64,000 nt of DNA. It comes from Candidatus Pantoea varia (lineage in GTDB: Bacteria > Pseudomonadota > Gammaproteobacteria > Enterobacterales > Enterobacteriaceae). Below are positions 26,918-37,204 of this stretch, one piece after another (position 1 is the first letter of the stretch; the number at the start of each line of letters is the position of its first letter). Below the pieces are notes generated by a model. The model worked only from the letters and a program-made list of their open reading frames with translations. It was not told the DNA's origin and did not search any database. The stretch is taken from positions 2,108,001 to 2,172,000 of the forward strand of contig NZ_FOVG01000001.1 in the NCBI RefSeq assembly GCF_900115075.1. The letters run 5' to 3'. The translations under genes were made by a program, and so were the position numbers.

Positions 26918-27469
26918 TTAGTGGCCGGGGAATTTGACCAGGCTGTAGCTCTCAACGCCCAGGGCATTGAGACGCGATTCACCGGTCAGATCAAACAGGT
27001 TAATAATGAAGGCCGCGTCTTTCACTTCACCGCCAGCACGGCGAATCAGTTTAACGGTCGCTTCAATGGTTCCGCCGGTCGCCAGCAGGTCATCAACCAC
27101 CAGCACCAGATCGCCAGGCTGGATAGCATCTTTGTGCAATTCCAGCTTATCGGTGCCGTATTCCAGCTCATACGATTCGCTGTAAACCTCACGCGGCAGT
27201 TTGCCGGGCTTGCGCACCGGAACAAAACCCACGCCGAGACCTAATGCAACCGGGGCACCAAACAGGAAACCGCGCGCTTCCGTACCCACCACTTTAGTGA
27301 TGCCTTTATTACGGTAACGTTCAACCAGCAGCGCAATGGACGCGGCATAGGCTTTGGGATCTTCCAGCAGGCTGGTGACATCACGGAACAGGATGCCTGG
27401 CTTTGGATAATCGGGGATACTTTTGATGCTGTTTTTAATGAATTCAAGCTGCTGCGCAGTGTCGGTCAT
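26918..27469 (-). CDS. apt: Apt, adenine phosphoribosyltransferase
   Basis: 183 residues, equal to E. coli. It converts adenine + PRPP to AMP. The PRPP-binding loop [13 protein letters not shown] is clear, as is [10 protein letters not shown] upstream. The start at 27469 ([13 protein letters not shown]) is conserved; the ATG at 27511 adds 14 unrelated residues. It precedes dnaX with a 157-nt gap containing GC-rich dyads and probably the dnaX promoter. Confidence 0.96.
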   Translation of the reverse strand: MTDTAQQLEFIKNSIKSIPDYPKPGILFRDVTSLLEDPKAYAASIALLVERYRNKGITKVVGTEARGFLFGAPVALGLGVGFVPVRKPGKLPREVYSESYELEYGTDKLELHKDAIQPGDLVLVVDDLLATGGTIEATVKLIRRAGGEVKDAAFIINLFDLTGESRLNALGVESYSLVKFPGH

Positions 27470-27613
27470 AATGATACGCCTGGTAAAAAATTCTGTTTCG
27501 CGCAGCTTCAAAAGCGCTAATACCTGGTAAAAGGCTCAGCGGAAGTCAATTCACAAAGGGAAGCCACGCACGAAGACGCCCAAATCTAAGCAAATGACCG
27601 GCTAAATGCAACT

Positions 27614-28003
27614 TTATCGCGGCGGTTTCGGTGCGTCCGCTGCTTCTGCCACCACCGGAATACGCCACATAAACAGCAGCAGCGCCGCCAGCATGATCAG
27701 CAGCATGATACGGACCCAGAGCTGATGCACCAGAAAGAGTGAAAGAGTAAAGGTGGCGATTATCAGGCAGATAGCGCGGACTTTGGCTCCCGGCGGCATC
27801 GCGCGATGCTGTTGCCAGTGGCGCAGATAACGGCCAAACGGCGATTTCCACAGCAGCCAGTGGTGAAAACGCGGCGATGAACGGGCAAAGCACCAGGCCG
27901 CCAGCAGCATGAATGGCGTGGTGGGTAATAAAGGTAATACAATGCCCAGCGTCCCCAGCACAATGGCCAGCCAGCCGAGGGTTAATAACAGAATGCGTTG
28001 CAT
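27614..28003 (-). CDS. ybaN: YbaN, DUF454 inner-membrane protein
   Basis: 129 residues with an N-terminal hairpin of membrane segments (LGWLAIVLGTLGIVLPLLPTTPFMLLAAWCFARSSPRF is the family hallmark region) and two C-terminal segments. The function is unknown. It is divergent from priC and upstream of apt. Confidence 0.92.
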   Translation of the reverse strand: MQRILLLTLGWLAIVLGTLGIVLPLLPTTPFMLLAAWCFARSSPRFHHWLLWKSPFGRYLRHWQQHRAMPPGAKVRAICLIIATFTLSLFLVHQLWVRIMLLIMLAALLLFMWRIPVVAEAADAPKPPR

Positions 28004-28060
28004 GAATCCCGCCCAGCTCTTTCCTCATCCGCGTACGTTAGCACAACTGAGCGTCACGCG

Positions 28061-28582
28061 ATGAGTGCGATCGCCGTACAACAGCGCCTGCAACAGCTCC
28101 TGATCGACCTGCGTCAGGAGATTGCCCGCCATTCCGATGGGGTTTGTCGCATGCCACGCTTTGACACGCAACTGTTCCGCACCAAAGGCACTCGGCTGGC
28201 GGATTACCTGCTGGAGGTGGAACATAATTTCGCCCGGCTTTGCGACCACAGCGACGATCTGGCCCGCACGGCATGGCTCGCTGAACGCCTGGTCGATCAG
28301 ATTGCCGCCCTGCAACGGGAGGCGAGCACCCAACAGCTGCGAACCCGTCGCGAACAGCCGGTTAAGAACCCCCGCGCCTCAAAATATCAGGAGTATCGGG
28401 AGTTTGAGCGGCGTTTGCTGGCGATGATCGATCAGCGTGAGCAGCGTCTGGCGCTGGCTGAGACCCTGGCGGTCCAGCATCAGCTGAAGCAGGATCTGGA
28501 AACGTTAGAGGGGCGACTGGCACGTTGTCGGCAGGCGATTCGCTCGGTTGAATGGGCCTCTTCGTTACGCGGCAGCGAATAA
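28061..28582 (+). CDS. priC: PriC, primosomal replication protein N''
   Basis: 173 residues, mostly helical and Arg/Gln/Leu-rich. PriC helps reload DnaB at stalled forks in the PriA-independent restart route. The C-terminal pattern EFERRLLAMIDQREQRLA and ETLEGRLARCRQAI matches E. coli. The start at 28061 fits the family length; the ATG at 27998 would overlap ybaN. Confidence 0.9.
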   Translation: MSAIAVQQRLQQLLIDLRQEIARHSDGVCRMPRFDTQLFRTKGTRLADYLLEVEHNFARLCDHSDDLARTAWLAERLVDQIAALQREASTQQLRTRREQPVKNPRASKYQEYREFERRLLAMIDQREQRLALAETLAVQHQLKQDLETLEGRLARCRQAIRSVEWASSLRGSE

Positions 28583-28639
28583 AGCGCAGCGTGACAAAAG
28601 CGCTCCTATACTGGGTGTGATTCAGCGCGGAGAAGAACC

Positions 28640-28885
28640 ATGGCTTTACTTGTGTGGCTGTTAAGCGGTTTACTGCTGGGGTTACTGAAGCGCCTGCTGA
28701 TGCCGGGACCACCGGGCAGCCTGGTTGCTACCCTGACGCTGTCGATGATCGGGGCTTTGATTGGCGGCTATATCGCCACCTATTTTGAACTGGGCACGCT
28801 GGCAACGTTCCATATCGGCGCACTGGTCATGGCGATTATCGGTGCAGTAGTGATGCTGCTGGTCGCGGCGCGATTACGTATTTAG
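28640..28885 (+). CDS. Small GlsB/YeaQ/YmgE-like membrane protein
   Basis: 81 residues with three hydrophobic segments, Gly-rich helices and the pattern [22 protein letters not shown] typical of transglycosylase-associated/GlsB-type stress proteins. The role is unknown. It sits between priC and rsmS, 8 nt before rsmS, so they are likely co-transcribed. E. coli has no such gene between priC and rsmS. Confidence 0.78.
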   Translation: MALLVWLLSGLLLGLLKRLLMPGPPGSLVATLTLSMIGALIGGYIATYFELGTLATFHIGALVMAIIGAVVMLLVAARLRI

Positions 28886-28893
28886 GAGAAAAG

Positions 28894-29049
28894 ATGTCAC
28901 TGGAAAACGCCTCTGACGACGTCAAACTGGCCGTTGATCTGATTCAGCTACTGGAAGAGCATCAGCTACCGGTGGAGACCGTGCTCTCCGCGCTGGCTAT
29001 GGTGCAGCGCGATTACGAGAACAAGCGCGATCGCCAGCCGCCGGCTTAG
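28894..29049 (+). CDS. rsmS: RsmS (YbaM), replication-stress/PriC partner
   Basis: A 51-residue protein: [18 protein letters not shown] is nearly identical to E. coli YbaM. E. coli RsmS affects PriC-dependent replication restart, and the gene stays near priC here. The ribosome site is TTTAGGAGAA before ATG at 28894. Its last four bases overlap the end of convergent acrR. The large mechanosensitive channel gene mscK, next to it in E. coli, is absent. Confidence 0.93.
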   Translation: MSLENASDDVKLAVDLIQLLEEHQLPVETVLSALAMVQRDYENKRDRQPPA

Positions 29050-29684
29050 CGCGGGGCTGTCAGCGTCGGACTGAGCCGCAGCATATCGATAAAGGCATTG
29101 GTCAGGACAGGCGCATCAGCGGCTAAATCAAAACTGTCCGGCGCAAACAGCCAGCTTTCCATCATACCATTGACGTAACCACGCATAATGAGAGCGGCCT
29201 GACGCGTGCTGAGCGTGCCCGGAAGTTGTCCGGCTTCAATACACTGTCGCAGGACATCTTCAATTTTGTCGTAGCATTCCAGCAGTAAGCTCTGCTGCAT
29301 ATTCTTCAGCGCCGACATTTCGCCCACAAATTCGCACTTATGGAAAATGATCTCCATCAATGAGCGGCGCTGCGGATCCTTTGCTGTTGCATCAAAGATA
29401 TAGACCAGCATTGCGCGCAACACAGAGAGTGGATCGCCAGGGTATTTTGTTTGATACTCAAGTTCCACATCGTCCAGACCAGCATCACAACGAAGCCATA
29501 TTTCGTGTAATACATCGGCTTTATTTTTGAAGTGCCAGTAGATAGCCCCGCGTGTGACGCTGGCTGCGGTTGCAATCTCTGCCAGAGAAGTGGCTGAGAC
29601 GCCTTGCTGTGAAAACAGAACAATGGCGGCATCAAGAATTTGATGCCGTGTTTCAAGTGCTTGCGCTTTGGTTTTTCGTGCCAT
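29046..29684 (-). CDS. acrR: AcrR, TetR-family repressor of acrAB
   Basis: 212 residues. The N-terminal TetR helix-turn-helix ([24 protein letters not shown]) is followed by a drug-binding core ([14 protein letters not shown] is conserved). It represses acrAB and itself; ligands such as ethidium or rhodamine release it. The operator is in the intergenic region before acrA. Confidence 0.96.
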   Translation of the reverse strand: MARKTKAQALETRHQILDAAIVLFSQQGVSATSLAEIATAASVTRGAIYWHFKNKADVLHEIWLRCDAGLDDVELEYQTKYPGDPLSVLRAMLVYIFDATAKDPQRRSLMEIIFHKCEFVGEMSALKNMQQSLLLECYDKIEDVLRQCIEAGQLPGTLSTRQAALIMRGYVNGMMESWLFAPDSFDLAADAPVLTNAFIDMLRLSPTLTAPR

Positions 29685-29713
29685 AGTGGGCTTTTTTTAC
29701 AAACAGGTAAGTT

Positions 29714-29737
29714 TACATACATTTGTGAATGTATGTA
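29714..29737. promoter_or_regulatory. AcrR operator
   Basis: A 24-bp inverted repeat with arms TACATACATT / AATGTATGTA, identical as far as I recall to the E. coli AcrR operator. It lies between acrR and acrA, so it can repress both. Confidence 0.93.
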
Positions 29738-29826
29738 CCATAGCATGACCTGCGACTTGCCACAGCAATGGGTTTTTCAGTTTGTGATCCATTGACCAAT
29801 TGATATCGGACACTAGAGGTTTATTT

Positions 29827-31020
29827 ATGAATAAAATCAGAGGATTATCGCCTCTGGCGGCCGTCCTGATGCTATCAGGCAGCTTTTTGTTAACAGGATG
29901 TGACAACAATAAATCCGAACAAGCCGCCCAGCAACCGCCAGCTGTGGGGGTTGTGACACTGAAAACTGAACCCCTGAAAATTTCGACTGAATTACCTGGC
30001 CGCACCTCGGCATACCGTGTGGCTGAAGTCCGTCCGCAGGTTTCCGGTATCATTCTGAAGCGTAATTTTATTGAAGGCAGCGATATCAAAGCAGGTCAGT
30101 CTCTTTACCAGATCGATCCGGCTACCTATCAGGCATCCTATGACAGCGCTAAAGGTGACTTAACTCAGGCGCAGGCGAATGCCCGCATCGCTCAGCTGAC
30201 CGTCAAACGTTATAAGCCACTACTCGGCACCAAATATATCAGTCAGCAGGATTACGACACTGCCGTTGCCACCGCCGCGCAAAACGATGCCGCCGTTCAG
30301 GTTGCAAAAGCCAACGTGGAAACAGCCCGTATTAACCTGGCTTACACCAAAGTCACCTCGCCTATCAGTGGCCGCATCGGTAAATCTTCGGTCACGGAAG
30401 GTGCGCTGGTACAGAACGCCCAGACCACCGCGCTGGCTACCGTGCAGCAACTGGATCCAATGTATGTCGACGTGACCCAGTCGAGCGAAGATTTCATGCG
30501 CTTACGTTCAGAACTGGAGTCGGGCCAGCTGAAGCAGAACGATGGCAAAGCCAACGTGACCCTGCTGATGCAGAACGGCAGCAGCTATCCACAGCAAGGT
30601 ACGCTGGAGTTCTCTGACGTCACCGTTGATGAGACCACCGGTTCTATCACCCTGCGCGCCATTGTCCCGAACCCAAACCATGCTCTGTTACCCGGCATGT
30701 TTGTTCGCGCACGTCTGGATGAAGGCACCAATCCCAATGCGTTACTGGTTCCGCAACAGGCCGTAACCCGTACCCCAACCGGTCAGGCAACGGTGATGGT
30801 AGTGGGCGCAGACAATAAAGTGGAAGCGCGTCAGGTCACTACCTCTCAGGCGATTGGCGACAAGTGGTTAGTCACCGACGGCGTTAAAGCGGGTGAACGT
30901 GTGATCAGCACGGGTCTGCAGCGAGCCAAGCCGGGCGCACAGGTAACCCCACAAGAAGTCTCAGACGATGCGAAAGCGGCACCCGGTTCAAAGCCGCAGT
31001 CTGACAAGTCATCGTCATAA
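29827..31020 (+). CDS. acrA: AcrA, periplasmic adaptor of the AcrAB-TolC efflux pump
   Basis: 397 residues. A lipoprotein signal ends at the lipobox LLTGC with Cys25. Lipoyl halves, a helical hairpin and beta-barrel domains follow in the usual order (RPQVSGIILKRNF, SPISGRIGKS). The start at 29827 (MNKIRGLSPLA) is conserved. It bridges AcrB and TolC, with acrB 16 nt downstream. Confidence 0.97.
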   Translation: MNKIRGLSPLAAVLMLSGSFLLTGCDNNKSEQAAQQPPAVGVVTLKTEPLKISTELPGRTSAYRVAEVRPQVSGIILKRNFIEGSDIKAGQSLYQIDPATYQASYDSAKGDLTQAQANARIAQLTVKRYKPLLGTKYISQQDYDTAVATAAQNDAAVQVAKANVETARINLAYTKVTSPISGRIGKSSVTEGALVQNAQTTALATVQQLDPMYVDVTQSSEDFMRLRSELESGQLKQNDGKANVTLLMQNGSSYPQQGTLEFSDVTVDETTGSITLRAIVPNPNHALLPGMFVRARLDEGTNPNALLVPQQAVTRTPTGQATVMVVGADNKVEARQVTTSQAIGDKWLVTDGVKAGERVISTGLQRAKPGAQVTPQEVSDDAKAAPGSKPQSDKSSS

Positions 31021-31036
31021 CAGGAGCCGTTGATTC

Positions 31037-34000
31037 ATGGCTAAGTTCTTTATCGATCGCCCCATCTTTGCGTGGGTGCTCGCCATCATCATCATGTTGG
31101 TTGGTGCGCTATCGATTCTCAAACTTCCGATCGAGCAATATCCCAATGTTGCTCCGCCGGCGATTGAGATTCAGGCCACCTACCCAGGTGCGGATGCCAA
31201 AACGCTGCAGGACTCAGTAACCCAGGTTATTGAGCAGAACATGAACGGTATCGATGGACTGATGTATATGTCCTCGAGCAGCGACTCCTCCGGTACGCTG
31301 ACCCTGACCATCTCCTTTGAGTCAGGCACAGATGCGGACATCGCGCAGGTTCAGGTGCAGAACAAACTGCAGCTGGCGACGCCGCTGCTGCCGCAGGAAG
31401 TGCAGCAACAGGGGATTCAGGTTAAAAAATCCTCCAGTAGCTTCCTGATGGTTGCGGGCTTCATCAGCGACGATGACAACATGACGCAGAATGATATTTC
31501 TGATTTCATTTCGTCATCCATCAAAGATCCGATCAGCCGTACCAAAGGCGTGGGTGATACCCAGGTATTTGGTGCGCAGTACGCGATGCGTATCTGGATG
31601 GATCCGCACAAGCTGAATAACTACAACCTGACGCCGGTTGATGTGATCAGCGCGCTGAACACCCAGAACACCCAGGTCGCTGCCGGTCAGTTAGGGGGGA
31701 CACCTCCGGTTCCGGGACAGCAGCTTAACGCCTCGATCATTGCGCAAACCCGTCTGACCTCAACGGATGAGTTCGGCAAAATCCTGCTCAAAGTGAACGC
31801 AGATGGTTCTCAGGTTCGCCTGCGTGATGTGGCAAGGATTGAACTCGGTGCAGAAAACTATGAGATCGTTGCCCGTTATAATGGCAAGCCTGCGTCCGGT
31901 ATCGGTATCAAGCTGGCTACCGGCGCGAATGCGCTGGATACCGCCAATGCGGTGAAAGAAGAACTGACCAAATTGCAGCCGACGTTCCCTAACGGTTTGA
32001 AAGTGGTCTATCCGTATGACACCACGCCGTTCGTTAAGATCTCGATTTTCGAAGTGGTGAAAACGCTGATCGAAGCGATTGTGCTGGTGTTCCTGGTCAT
32101 GTACCTGTTCCTGCAGAACTTCCGCGCCACGCTTATTCCGACCATCGCGGTACCCGTGGTGTTGCTGGGTACGTTTGCCGTTATCAGTGCGTTTGGTTAT
32201 TCGATAAACACCCTGACGATGTTCGGGATGGTGCTCGCCATCGGCTTGCTGGTGGATGACGCCATCGTGGTGGTCGAGAACGTAGAGCGCGTAATGGCGG
32301 AAGAAGGATTACCGCCAAAAGAAGCGACCAAACGTTCCATGGAGCAGATCCAGGGCGCACTGGTCGGTATCGCGCTGGTACTGGCCGCCGTATTTATTCC
32401 GATGGCGTTCTTTGGTGGTTCAACCGGCGTTATCTACCGTCAGTTCTCCATCACTATCGTATCGGCCATGGCACTATCGGTGCTGGTCGCCTTTATTCTG
32501 ACGCCGGCACTCTGTGCCACCATGCTGAAGCCGATTAAAAAAGGCGAGCACGGCAAAACCACCGGTTTCTTCGGCTGGTTCAACCGCATGTTCGACAAAA
32601 GCACCAACCACTATGTGGATGGTGTGGGTCACATGGTTCGCAGCACCGGTCGCTATATGGTGATCTATCTGGTGATCGTGGTCGGTATGGCGTTTCTGTT
32701 TATGCGCCTGCCCTCTTCATTCTTACCGGAAGAGGATCAGGGTCTGCTGCTGGCTCAGGCGCAACTGCCTGCTGGTGCAACCCAGGAGCGTACTCAGAAA
32801 GTTCTGGATCAGGTGACGGATTACTTCCTGACGCACGAGAAAGACACGGTTAAATCGGTGTTTACCGTTAACGGCTTCGGCTTTGCCGGTCGTGGACAGA
32901 ACACCGGTATCGCCTTCGTCAGTCTCAAGCCGTGGGATGAGCGTACTGGCGCAGACATGAAGGTTCCGGCGATTGCTGGCCGTGCCATGCAGGCGCTGGG
33001 CGCGATCAAAGATGCCATGGTCATTCCGTTCAACCTGCCAGCGATTATCGAACTGGGTAACGCGACTGGCTTCGACTTTGAGCTGATCGACCAGAATAAC
33101 CTTGGCCACGATAAACTGACGGAAGCGCGTAATCAGCTGTTCGGCATGATTGCCCAGCATCCTGATACGCTGGTTGGCGTGCGCCCGAACGGTATGGAAG
33201 ATACGCCGCAGTACAAGCTGATGATCGATCAGGAAAAAGCACAGGCGCTGGGTGTGTCACTGAGTGACATCAACACTACGCTGGCCGCTTCCTGGGGTGG
33301 CTCCTACGTCAATGACTTCATCGACCGTGGTCGCGTGAAGAAAGTTTACGTCATGGGTAAAGCGGATTCCCGCATGCTGCCGGACGACATTGGCAAATGG
33401 TACGTGCGTAACAGCAGCGGAACCATGGTGCCGTTCTCTGCCTTCTCTACGGCGAAATGGCAGTATGGCTCACCGCGTCTTGAGCGTTACAACGGCTTGC
33501 CTGCGATGGAAATCCTGGGACAGGCTGCGCCAGGCAAGAGCTCGGGTGCAGCAATGGACCTGATGGAAGAGCTGGCGGCAAAACTGCCTGCGGGTATCGG
33601 CTATGACTGGACGGGGATGTCCTATCAGGAACGCCTGTCGGGCAACCAGGCCCCTGCGCTTTATGCCATCTCGCTGATTGTGGTCTTCCTGTGTCTCGCC
33701 GCACTGTACGAGAGCTGGTCAATTCCATTCTCGGTCATGCTGGTGGTTCCGCTCGGGGTTATTGGTGCGCTGCTCTTCACCACCCTGCGTGGCCTGAGTA
33801 ATGACGTCTACTTCGTCGTGGGGTTACTGACCACCATCGGCCTCTCAACCAAGAACGCCATCCTTATCGTCGAGTTTGCTAAAGATTTGATGGATAAAGA
33901 GGGCAAAGGGCTGATTGAAGCTGCGCTGGAAGCGTGCCGTATGCGTCTGCGTCCTATCCTGATGACGTCACTGGCGTTTATCCTCGGGGTACTGCCGCTG

Positions 34001-34192
34001 GCGATCAGTACCGGTGCCGGTTCCGGTTCGCAGAACGCCGTAGGTACAGGAGTAATCGGTGGTATGGTCACCGCAACCATCCTGGCAATCTTCTTCGTTC
34101 CTGTGTTCTTTGTGGTGGTTCGCCGCCGCTTCGGCAAGAAAAAAGAGGAATCAGCAAACGGTCATCCGGTTGAATCTGACCAGACTCACTAA
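31037..34192 (+). CDS. acrB: AcrB, RND multidrug efflux transporter
   Basis: 1051 residues (E. coli 1049). It is a proton-driven trimeric pump for dyes, detergents, bile salts and many antibiotics. The TM4 acid pair is Asp407-Asp408 ([12 protein letters not shown]), and the duplicated 12-helix layout with two large periplasmic loops is visible. A terminator follows, and no tomB or other ORF is co-transcribed directly after it. Confidence 0.97.
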   Translation: MAKFFIDRPIFAWVLAIIIMLVGALSILKLPIEQYPNVAPPAIEIQATYPGADAKTLQDSVTQVIEQNMNGIDGLMYMSSSSDSSGTLTLTISFESGTDADIAQVQVQNKLQLATPLLPQEVQQQGIQVKKSSSSFLMVAGFISDDDNMTQNDISDFISSSIKDPISRTKGVGDTQVFGAQYAMRIWMDPHKLNNYNLTPVDVISALNTQNTQVAAGQLGGTPPVPGQQLNASIIAQTRLTSTDEFGKILLKVNADGSQVRLRDVARIELGAENYEIVARYNGKPASGIGIKLATGANALDTANAVKEELTKLQPTFPNGLKVVYPYDTTPFVKISIFEVVKTLIEAIVLVFLVMYLFLQNFRATLIPTIAVPVVLLGTFAVISAFGYSINTLTMFGMVLAIGLLVDDAIVVVENVERVMAEEGLPPKEATKRSMEQIQGALVGIALVLAAVFIPMAFFGGSTGVIYRQFSITIVSAMALSVLVAFILTPALCATMLKPIKKGEHGKTTGFFGWFNRMFDKSTNHYVDGVGHMVRSTGRYMVIYLVIVVGMAFLFMRLPSSFLPEEDQGLLLAQAQLPAGATQERTQKVLDQVTDYFLTHEKDTVKSVFTVNGFGFAGRGQNTGIAFVSLKPWDERTGADMKVPAIAGRAMQALGAIKDAMVIPFNLPAIIELGNATGFDFELIDQNNLGHDKLTEARNQLFGMIAQHPDTLVGVRPNGMEDTPQYKLMIDQEKAQALGVSLSDINTTLAASWGGSYVNDFIDRGRVKKVYVMGKADSRMLPDDIGKWYVRNSSGTMVPFSAFSTAKWQYGSPRLERYNGLPAMEILGQAAPGKSSGAAMDLMEELAAKLPAGIGYDWTGMSYQERLSGNQAPALYAISLIVVFLCLAALYESWSIPFSVMLVVPLGVIGALLFTTLRGLSNDVYFVVGLLTTIGLSTKNAILIVEFAKDLMDKEGKGLIEAALEACRMRLRPILMTSLAFILGVLPLAISTGAGSGSQNAVGTGVIGGMVTATILAIFFVPVFFVVVRRRFGKKKEESANGHPVESDQTH

Positions 34193-34207
34193 GCTGTAAA
34201 TCATCTG

Positions 34208-34232
34208 AGGCCGCGCAAGCGGCCTTTTTTTT
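34208..34232 (+). terminator. acrAB terminator
   Basis: A 7-bp stem (AGGCCGC / GCGGCCT, loop GCAA) followed by eight T residues, 16 nt after the acrB stop. Confidence 0.93.
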
Positions 34233-34318
34233 GCCTGCGATTCCACCCTCCTCCTCTCCTGACATTGCTCTTTGACTGGCGCTCCGGCAGTTGCAATCAC
34301 GAACGGTGCGGCGCATAA

Positions 34319-34339
34319 TAATGTTATATTATAACATTA
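34319..34339. promoter_or_regulatory. Zur box upstream of rpmE2-rpmJ2
   Basis: A perfect 21-bp palindrome with the core TGTTATATTATAACA, matching the enterobacterial Zur operator. It ends 14 nt before the L31B start codon. Repression when zinc is plentiful is expected. Confidence 0.9.
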
Positions 34340-34353
34340 CATAGGCGTACATT

Positions 34354-34608
34354 ATGAAACCGAATATCCATCCTCACTATCGTCACGTGGTCTTCCATGA
34401 CACATCTGCGGATGTCTGGTTCAAAATAGGGTCCACCATCAAAACCGATCGCACCGTGGAGTTTGAAGGCGAAACGCTGCCCTACGTCACCCTGGATGTG
34501 TCGTCGGCTTCACACGTTTTCTACACCGGTAAACAGAAAGACTTCGCCAAAGAAGGCAGCACCGCGCGCTTTAACCAGCGTTTCGGGCGCTTTCTTGGCC
34601 GTAAATAA
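34354..34608 (+). CDS. rpmE2: Zinc-independent 50S ribosomal protein L31 type B (YkgM)
   Basis: 84 residues starting [20 protein letters not shown]. It lacks the CxxC zinc ligands of standard L31. Under zinc starvation it replaces the zinc-containing paralogue, releasing zinc. The Zur box directly upstream supports this. It is followed 11 nt later by rpmJ2. Confidence 0.95.
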   Translation: MKPNIHPHYRHVVFHDTSADVWFKIGSTIKTDRTVEFEGETLPYVTLDVSSASHVFYTGKQKDFAKEGSTARFNQRFGRFLGRK

Positions 34609-34619
34609 GGGAGAGAGTC

Positions 34620-34760
34620 ATGCAGGTATTAAGCTCGCTGCGTTCAGCAAAACGTCGGCATCGGGATTGTAAAGTGGTGCGCCGCAAAGGCCGGATTTAC
34701 GTCATCTGTAAAACGAATCCACGCTTTAAAGCCGTACAGGGAAGAAAGAAAAAACGCTAG
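34620..34760 (+). CDS. rpmJ2: Zinc-independent 50S ribosomal protein L36 type B (YkgO)
   Basis: A 46-residue basic protein beginning [20 protein letters not shown]. Only Cys17 and Cys30 remain, so the C-C-C-H zinc site of L36 is incomplete. It is preceded by AGGGAGAGAG and lies in an operon with rpmE2 under the same Zur box. Confidence 0.94.
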   Translation: MQVLSSLRSAKRRHRDCKVVRRKGRIYVICKTNPRFKAVQGRKKKR

Positions 34761-34777
34761 TTTGTGTCGTGATGACT

Positions 34778-34801
34778 GGCCGGGCTTGCCCGGCCTTTTT
34801 T
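34778..34801 (+). terminator. rpmE2-rpmJ2 terminator
   Basis: A 7-bp GC stem (GGCCGGG / CCCGGCC) followed by TTTTTT, 17 nt after the rpmJ2 stop. It also lies just beyond the convergent metal-binding protein gene. Confidence 0.92.
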
Positions 34802-34805
34802 ATGC

Positions 34806-35684
34806 TTAGCGCATGCTCTTCAGCATCGCATTCACGTTATGTTTAAAGGCGGCCTGATAGGTCGCCGCCGGGCCAGAGGCGGTAGATAACGCTTCCGGAT
34901 AAAGCTCACCACCCGGCTCGGCGCCGGTGGCGCTGGCAATCTGTTTAACCAGGCGCGGGTCGGTCTGATTCTCGATGAAATAACGGTTGATGTGCTGCTG
35001 CTTCAGTTGGTTGATTAAGCTTCCCACATTGCTGGCACTCGCTTCCGCTTCAGTAGAGAAGCCGACTGGCGCCAGAAACGTCACGCCATATCGCTGTCCA
35101 AAGTAACCAAACGCATCGTGACTGGTCAGCACTTTACGCTTGTCGACAGGCACAGCATCAAAGGCCGTTTTTGCCCAGCCATCCAGCGCCTGCAATTGCT
35201 GTATGTAATTCTGTCCCCGCTGACGGATTGCGGGCGCATCTTCAGGGTCGGCTTTGACCAGCGCATTCATCACGTTGGTCGCGTAGATCACGCCGTTCTG
35301 CATGCTGTTCCAGGCGTGAGGATCGGTAACGGTTTTGCCGTCCTCCTCCATGCTGCGGGTGGTGACGCCCGTTGAGGCGACCACGGGCTGCCCGTGATAC
35401 CCCGACGCGCTGACTAAACGATCCATCCACCCTTCCAGTCCCAGTCCGCTGACAAACACCAGATCGGCTTTCGCCAGCGCCTGGCTGTCCTGCGGCGTCG
35501 GTTCAAACGTGTGGGGATCGCCATTCGGCCCCACAAGGCTTTTTACTTTGACATGATCGCCGCCGACCTGTTTAACGATGTCTGCCAGCACGGTAAAACT
35601 GGCGACCACATCCACCGTTTTTGCCATCGCGAATGGCGAGGCAAACAGCGCAGCGAGCGCCAGGCTAACCGGTAATTTTTTCAT
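34806..35684 (-). CDS. Metal ABC transporter substrate-binding protein (cluster A-I, probably zinc)
   Basis: 292 residues with a signal peptide ending near AMA (about residue 21). Metal ligands of the ZnuA/PsaA class are visible: His58 (DPHTFEP), His123 (DPHAWN) and His189 (SHDAFGYF). The His-rich loop of ZnuA is missing; the corresponding stretch is acidic (MEEDGKT). Zinc is favoured over manganese because a Zur-like box precedes the operon and zinc-free ribosomal genes adjoin it. Manganese or iron remains possible. Confidence 0.85.
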   Translation of the reverse strand: MKKLPVSLALAALFASPFAMAKTVDVVASFTVLADIVKQVGGDHVKVKSLVGPNGDPHTFEPTPQDSQALAKADLVFVSGLGLEGWMDRLVSASGYHGQPVVASTGVTTRSMEEDGKTVTDPHAWNSMQNGVIYATNVMNALVKADPEDAPAIRQRGQNYIQQLQALDGWAKTAFDAVPVDKRKVLTSHDAFGYFGQRYGVTFLAPVGFSTEAEASASNVGSLINQLKQQHINRYFIENQTDPRLVKQIASATGAEPGGELYPEALSTASGPAATYQAAFKHNVNAMLKSMR

Positions 35685-35699
35685 AGATACCCCTTAAGA

Positions 35700-36539
35700 T
35701 TAATGGCGGCGCAAAATCCCGCCGCATGGCCCTGCAAGAATGGAGAGGAAAAACAGCATGGCGGCGCTGAGTACCACAGCGGGACCGGCCGGCAATGAAA
35801 AGTGCCAGGAGAGCATCAGGCCAGCCAGGGCTGAAATCATTGCCATGAAGATGGCGACAACCAGCATCGCGGCAAGATGGCGACTCCAGAAACGGGCGCT
35901 GGCGGCGGGCAGCATCATTAAACCCACTGACATCAGCGTGCCCAGCACCTGAAAGCCTGCCACCAGATTCAGCACCACCAGCATTAAAAACAGACCATGC
36001 ACCAGCGGTGCGCTCCATTTTCCCTGCGCCCGCAGGAAGTCACTGTCAAACGCGTCGATGACCAGCGGACGATAGATAATCGCCAGCATAATCAGCGTAA
36101 AGGCGGCGATGCCGCCGACCAGCAACAGTGCAGCGTTGTCCACCGCCAGCAACGAGCCAAACAGCACGTGCAGCAGATCCACGCTTGAGCCGCGCAGTGA
36201 GACCAGCGTGACGCCCAGCGCCAGTGAGCCGAGATAGAACCCGGCAAAACTGGCATCCTCTTTGAGGGGCGTGTAACGACTCACCGCGCCGGAAAGCAGC
36301 GCCACGGCTAAACCGGCGATCAGACCGCCGATACCCATCGCGACCAGTGACAGTCCGGAGATCAGATAGCCTATCGCGGCACCGGGCAGCACTGCGTGTG
36401 ATAACGCATCGCCAATCAGGCTCATACGACGCAGCGAGAGAAATACGCCGAGCGGCGTGGCGCTGACGGCCAGCGCTACGCAGGCGACCAGCGCACGCCG
36501 CATAAAACCAAACTCAATAAAAGGCTGTATCAGGGTCAC
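35700..36539 (-). CDS. Metal ABC transporter permease (ZnuB-like)
   Basis: 279 residues with about eight membrane segments of the ABC-3 family; GDALSHAVLPGAAIGYL is the conserved ATPase-contact region. It is the single permease of the operon, unlike SitABCD, which has two. It overlaps the ATPase gene by 4 nt and ends 15 nt before the substrate-binding protein start. Confidence 0.88.
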   Translation of the reverse strand: MTLIQPFIEFGFMRRALVACVALAVSATPLGVFLSLRRMSLIGDALSHAVLPGAAIGYLISGLSLVAMGIGGLIAGLAVALLSGAVSRYTPLKEDASFAGFYLGSLALGVTLVSLRGSSVDLLHVLFGSLLAVDNAALLLVGGIAAFTLIMLAIIYRPLVIDAFDSDFLRAQGKWSAPLVHGLFLMLVVLNLVAGFQVLGTLMSVGLMMLPAASARFWSRHLAAMLVVAIFMAMISALAGLMLSWHFSLPAGPAVVLSAAMLFFLSILAGPCGGILRRH

Positions 36540-37204
36540 TGCGCACGACTCCGCAGGGGGGAAACAGGGAGGCAGGTGCAGCTGACATCACTTTCATCCA
36601 TCGACATCACGTTACTGAAGTAGCGCGCCACCAGCGGACGATCGTGCAGCACCACCAGCAGCGTTGTACCAGCCTGCTGTTGCTGTTCAAGGATCGACAT
36701 CAGTAAGGTTACCGTCTGACTGTCAATGCCGTTAAAAGGCTCATCCAGCAGCCAGAGCTGGCTGCGCTGCAACATCAGCCGCGCGAATAACACCCGCTGG
36801 AGTTGTCCGCCGGATAAAGTTGCGGGCTGGGCCTCCGCGTAATCACTCATCTGCACTGCTTCCAGCGCCTGCCAGATTTCCCGACGCAGTATCCGGTTGA
36901 TGCCGCCGAACCAGCCGCAGCGTGGCCAGCAACCGATCGAGACCAGTTCAAACACCGTCAGGGGAAAGCGAGTCTCCAGTTCGGTCCGCTGCGGCAGCCA
37001 GCCGATATCCCGGCGCGCAACCTGCAGCTCGCAGCGCCCCGCTATCGGGGGCAGTAATCCCGCGATAGTTTTTAACAGGGTTGATTTGCCGCTACCATTA
37101 GCGCCGACCAGGGCTGTCATCGAGCCTGCTCCGAGCTGACCGTTGATGGCGGGGGTGACAACCTGTCCCTGATAGCCCGCGCGAAGCGCGTTAAACCGGA
37201 TCAT
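36536..37204 (-). CDS. Metal ABC transporter ATPase (ZnuC-like)
   Basis: 222 residues. Walker A GANGSGKST, signature LSGGQLQRV and Walker B LWLLDEPFNG are clear. The start at 37204 (MIRFNALRAGYQG) is chosen because its ATG overlaps the stop of a 27-codon ORF (ATGA); the ATG at 37219 would run into that ORF. It ends overlapping the permease gene. Confidence 0.87.
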   Translation of the reverse strand: MIRFNALRAGYQGQVVTPAINGQLGAGSMTALVGANGSGKSTLLKTIAGLLPPIAGRCELQVARRDIGWLPQRTELETRFPLTVFELVSIGCWPRCGWFGGINRILRREIWQALEAVQMSDYAEAQPATLSGGQLQRVLFARLMLQRSQLWLLDEPFNGIDSQTVTLLMSILEQQQQAGTTLLVVLHDRPLVARYFSNVMSMDESDVSCTCLPVSPLRSRAQ

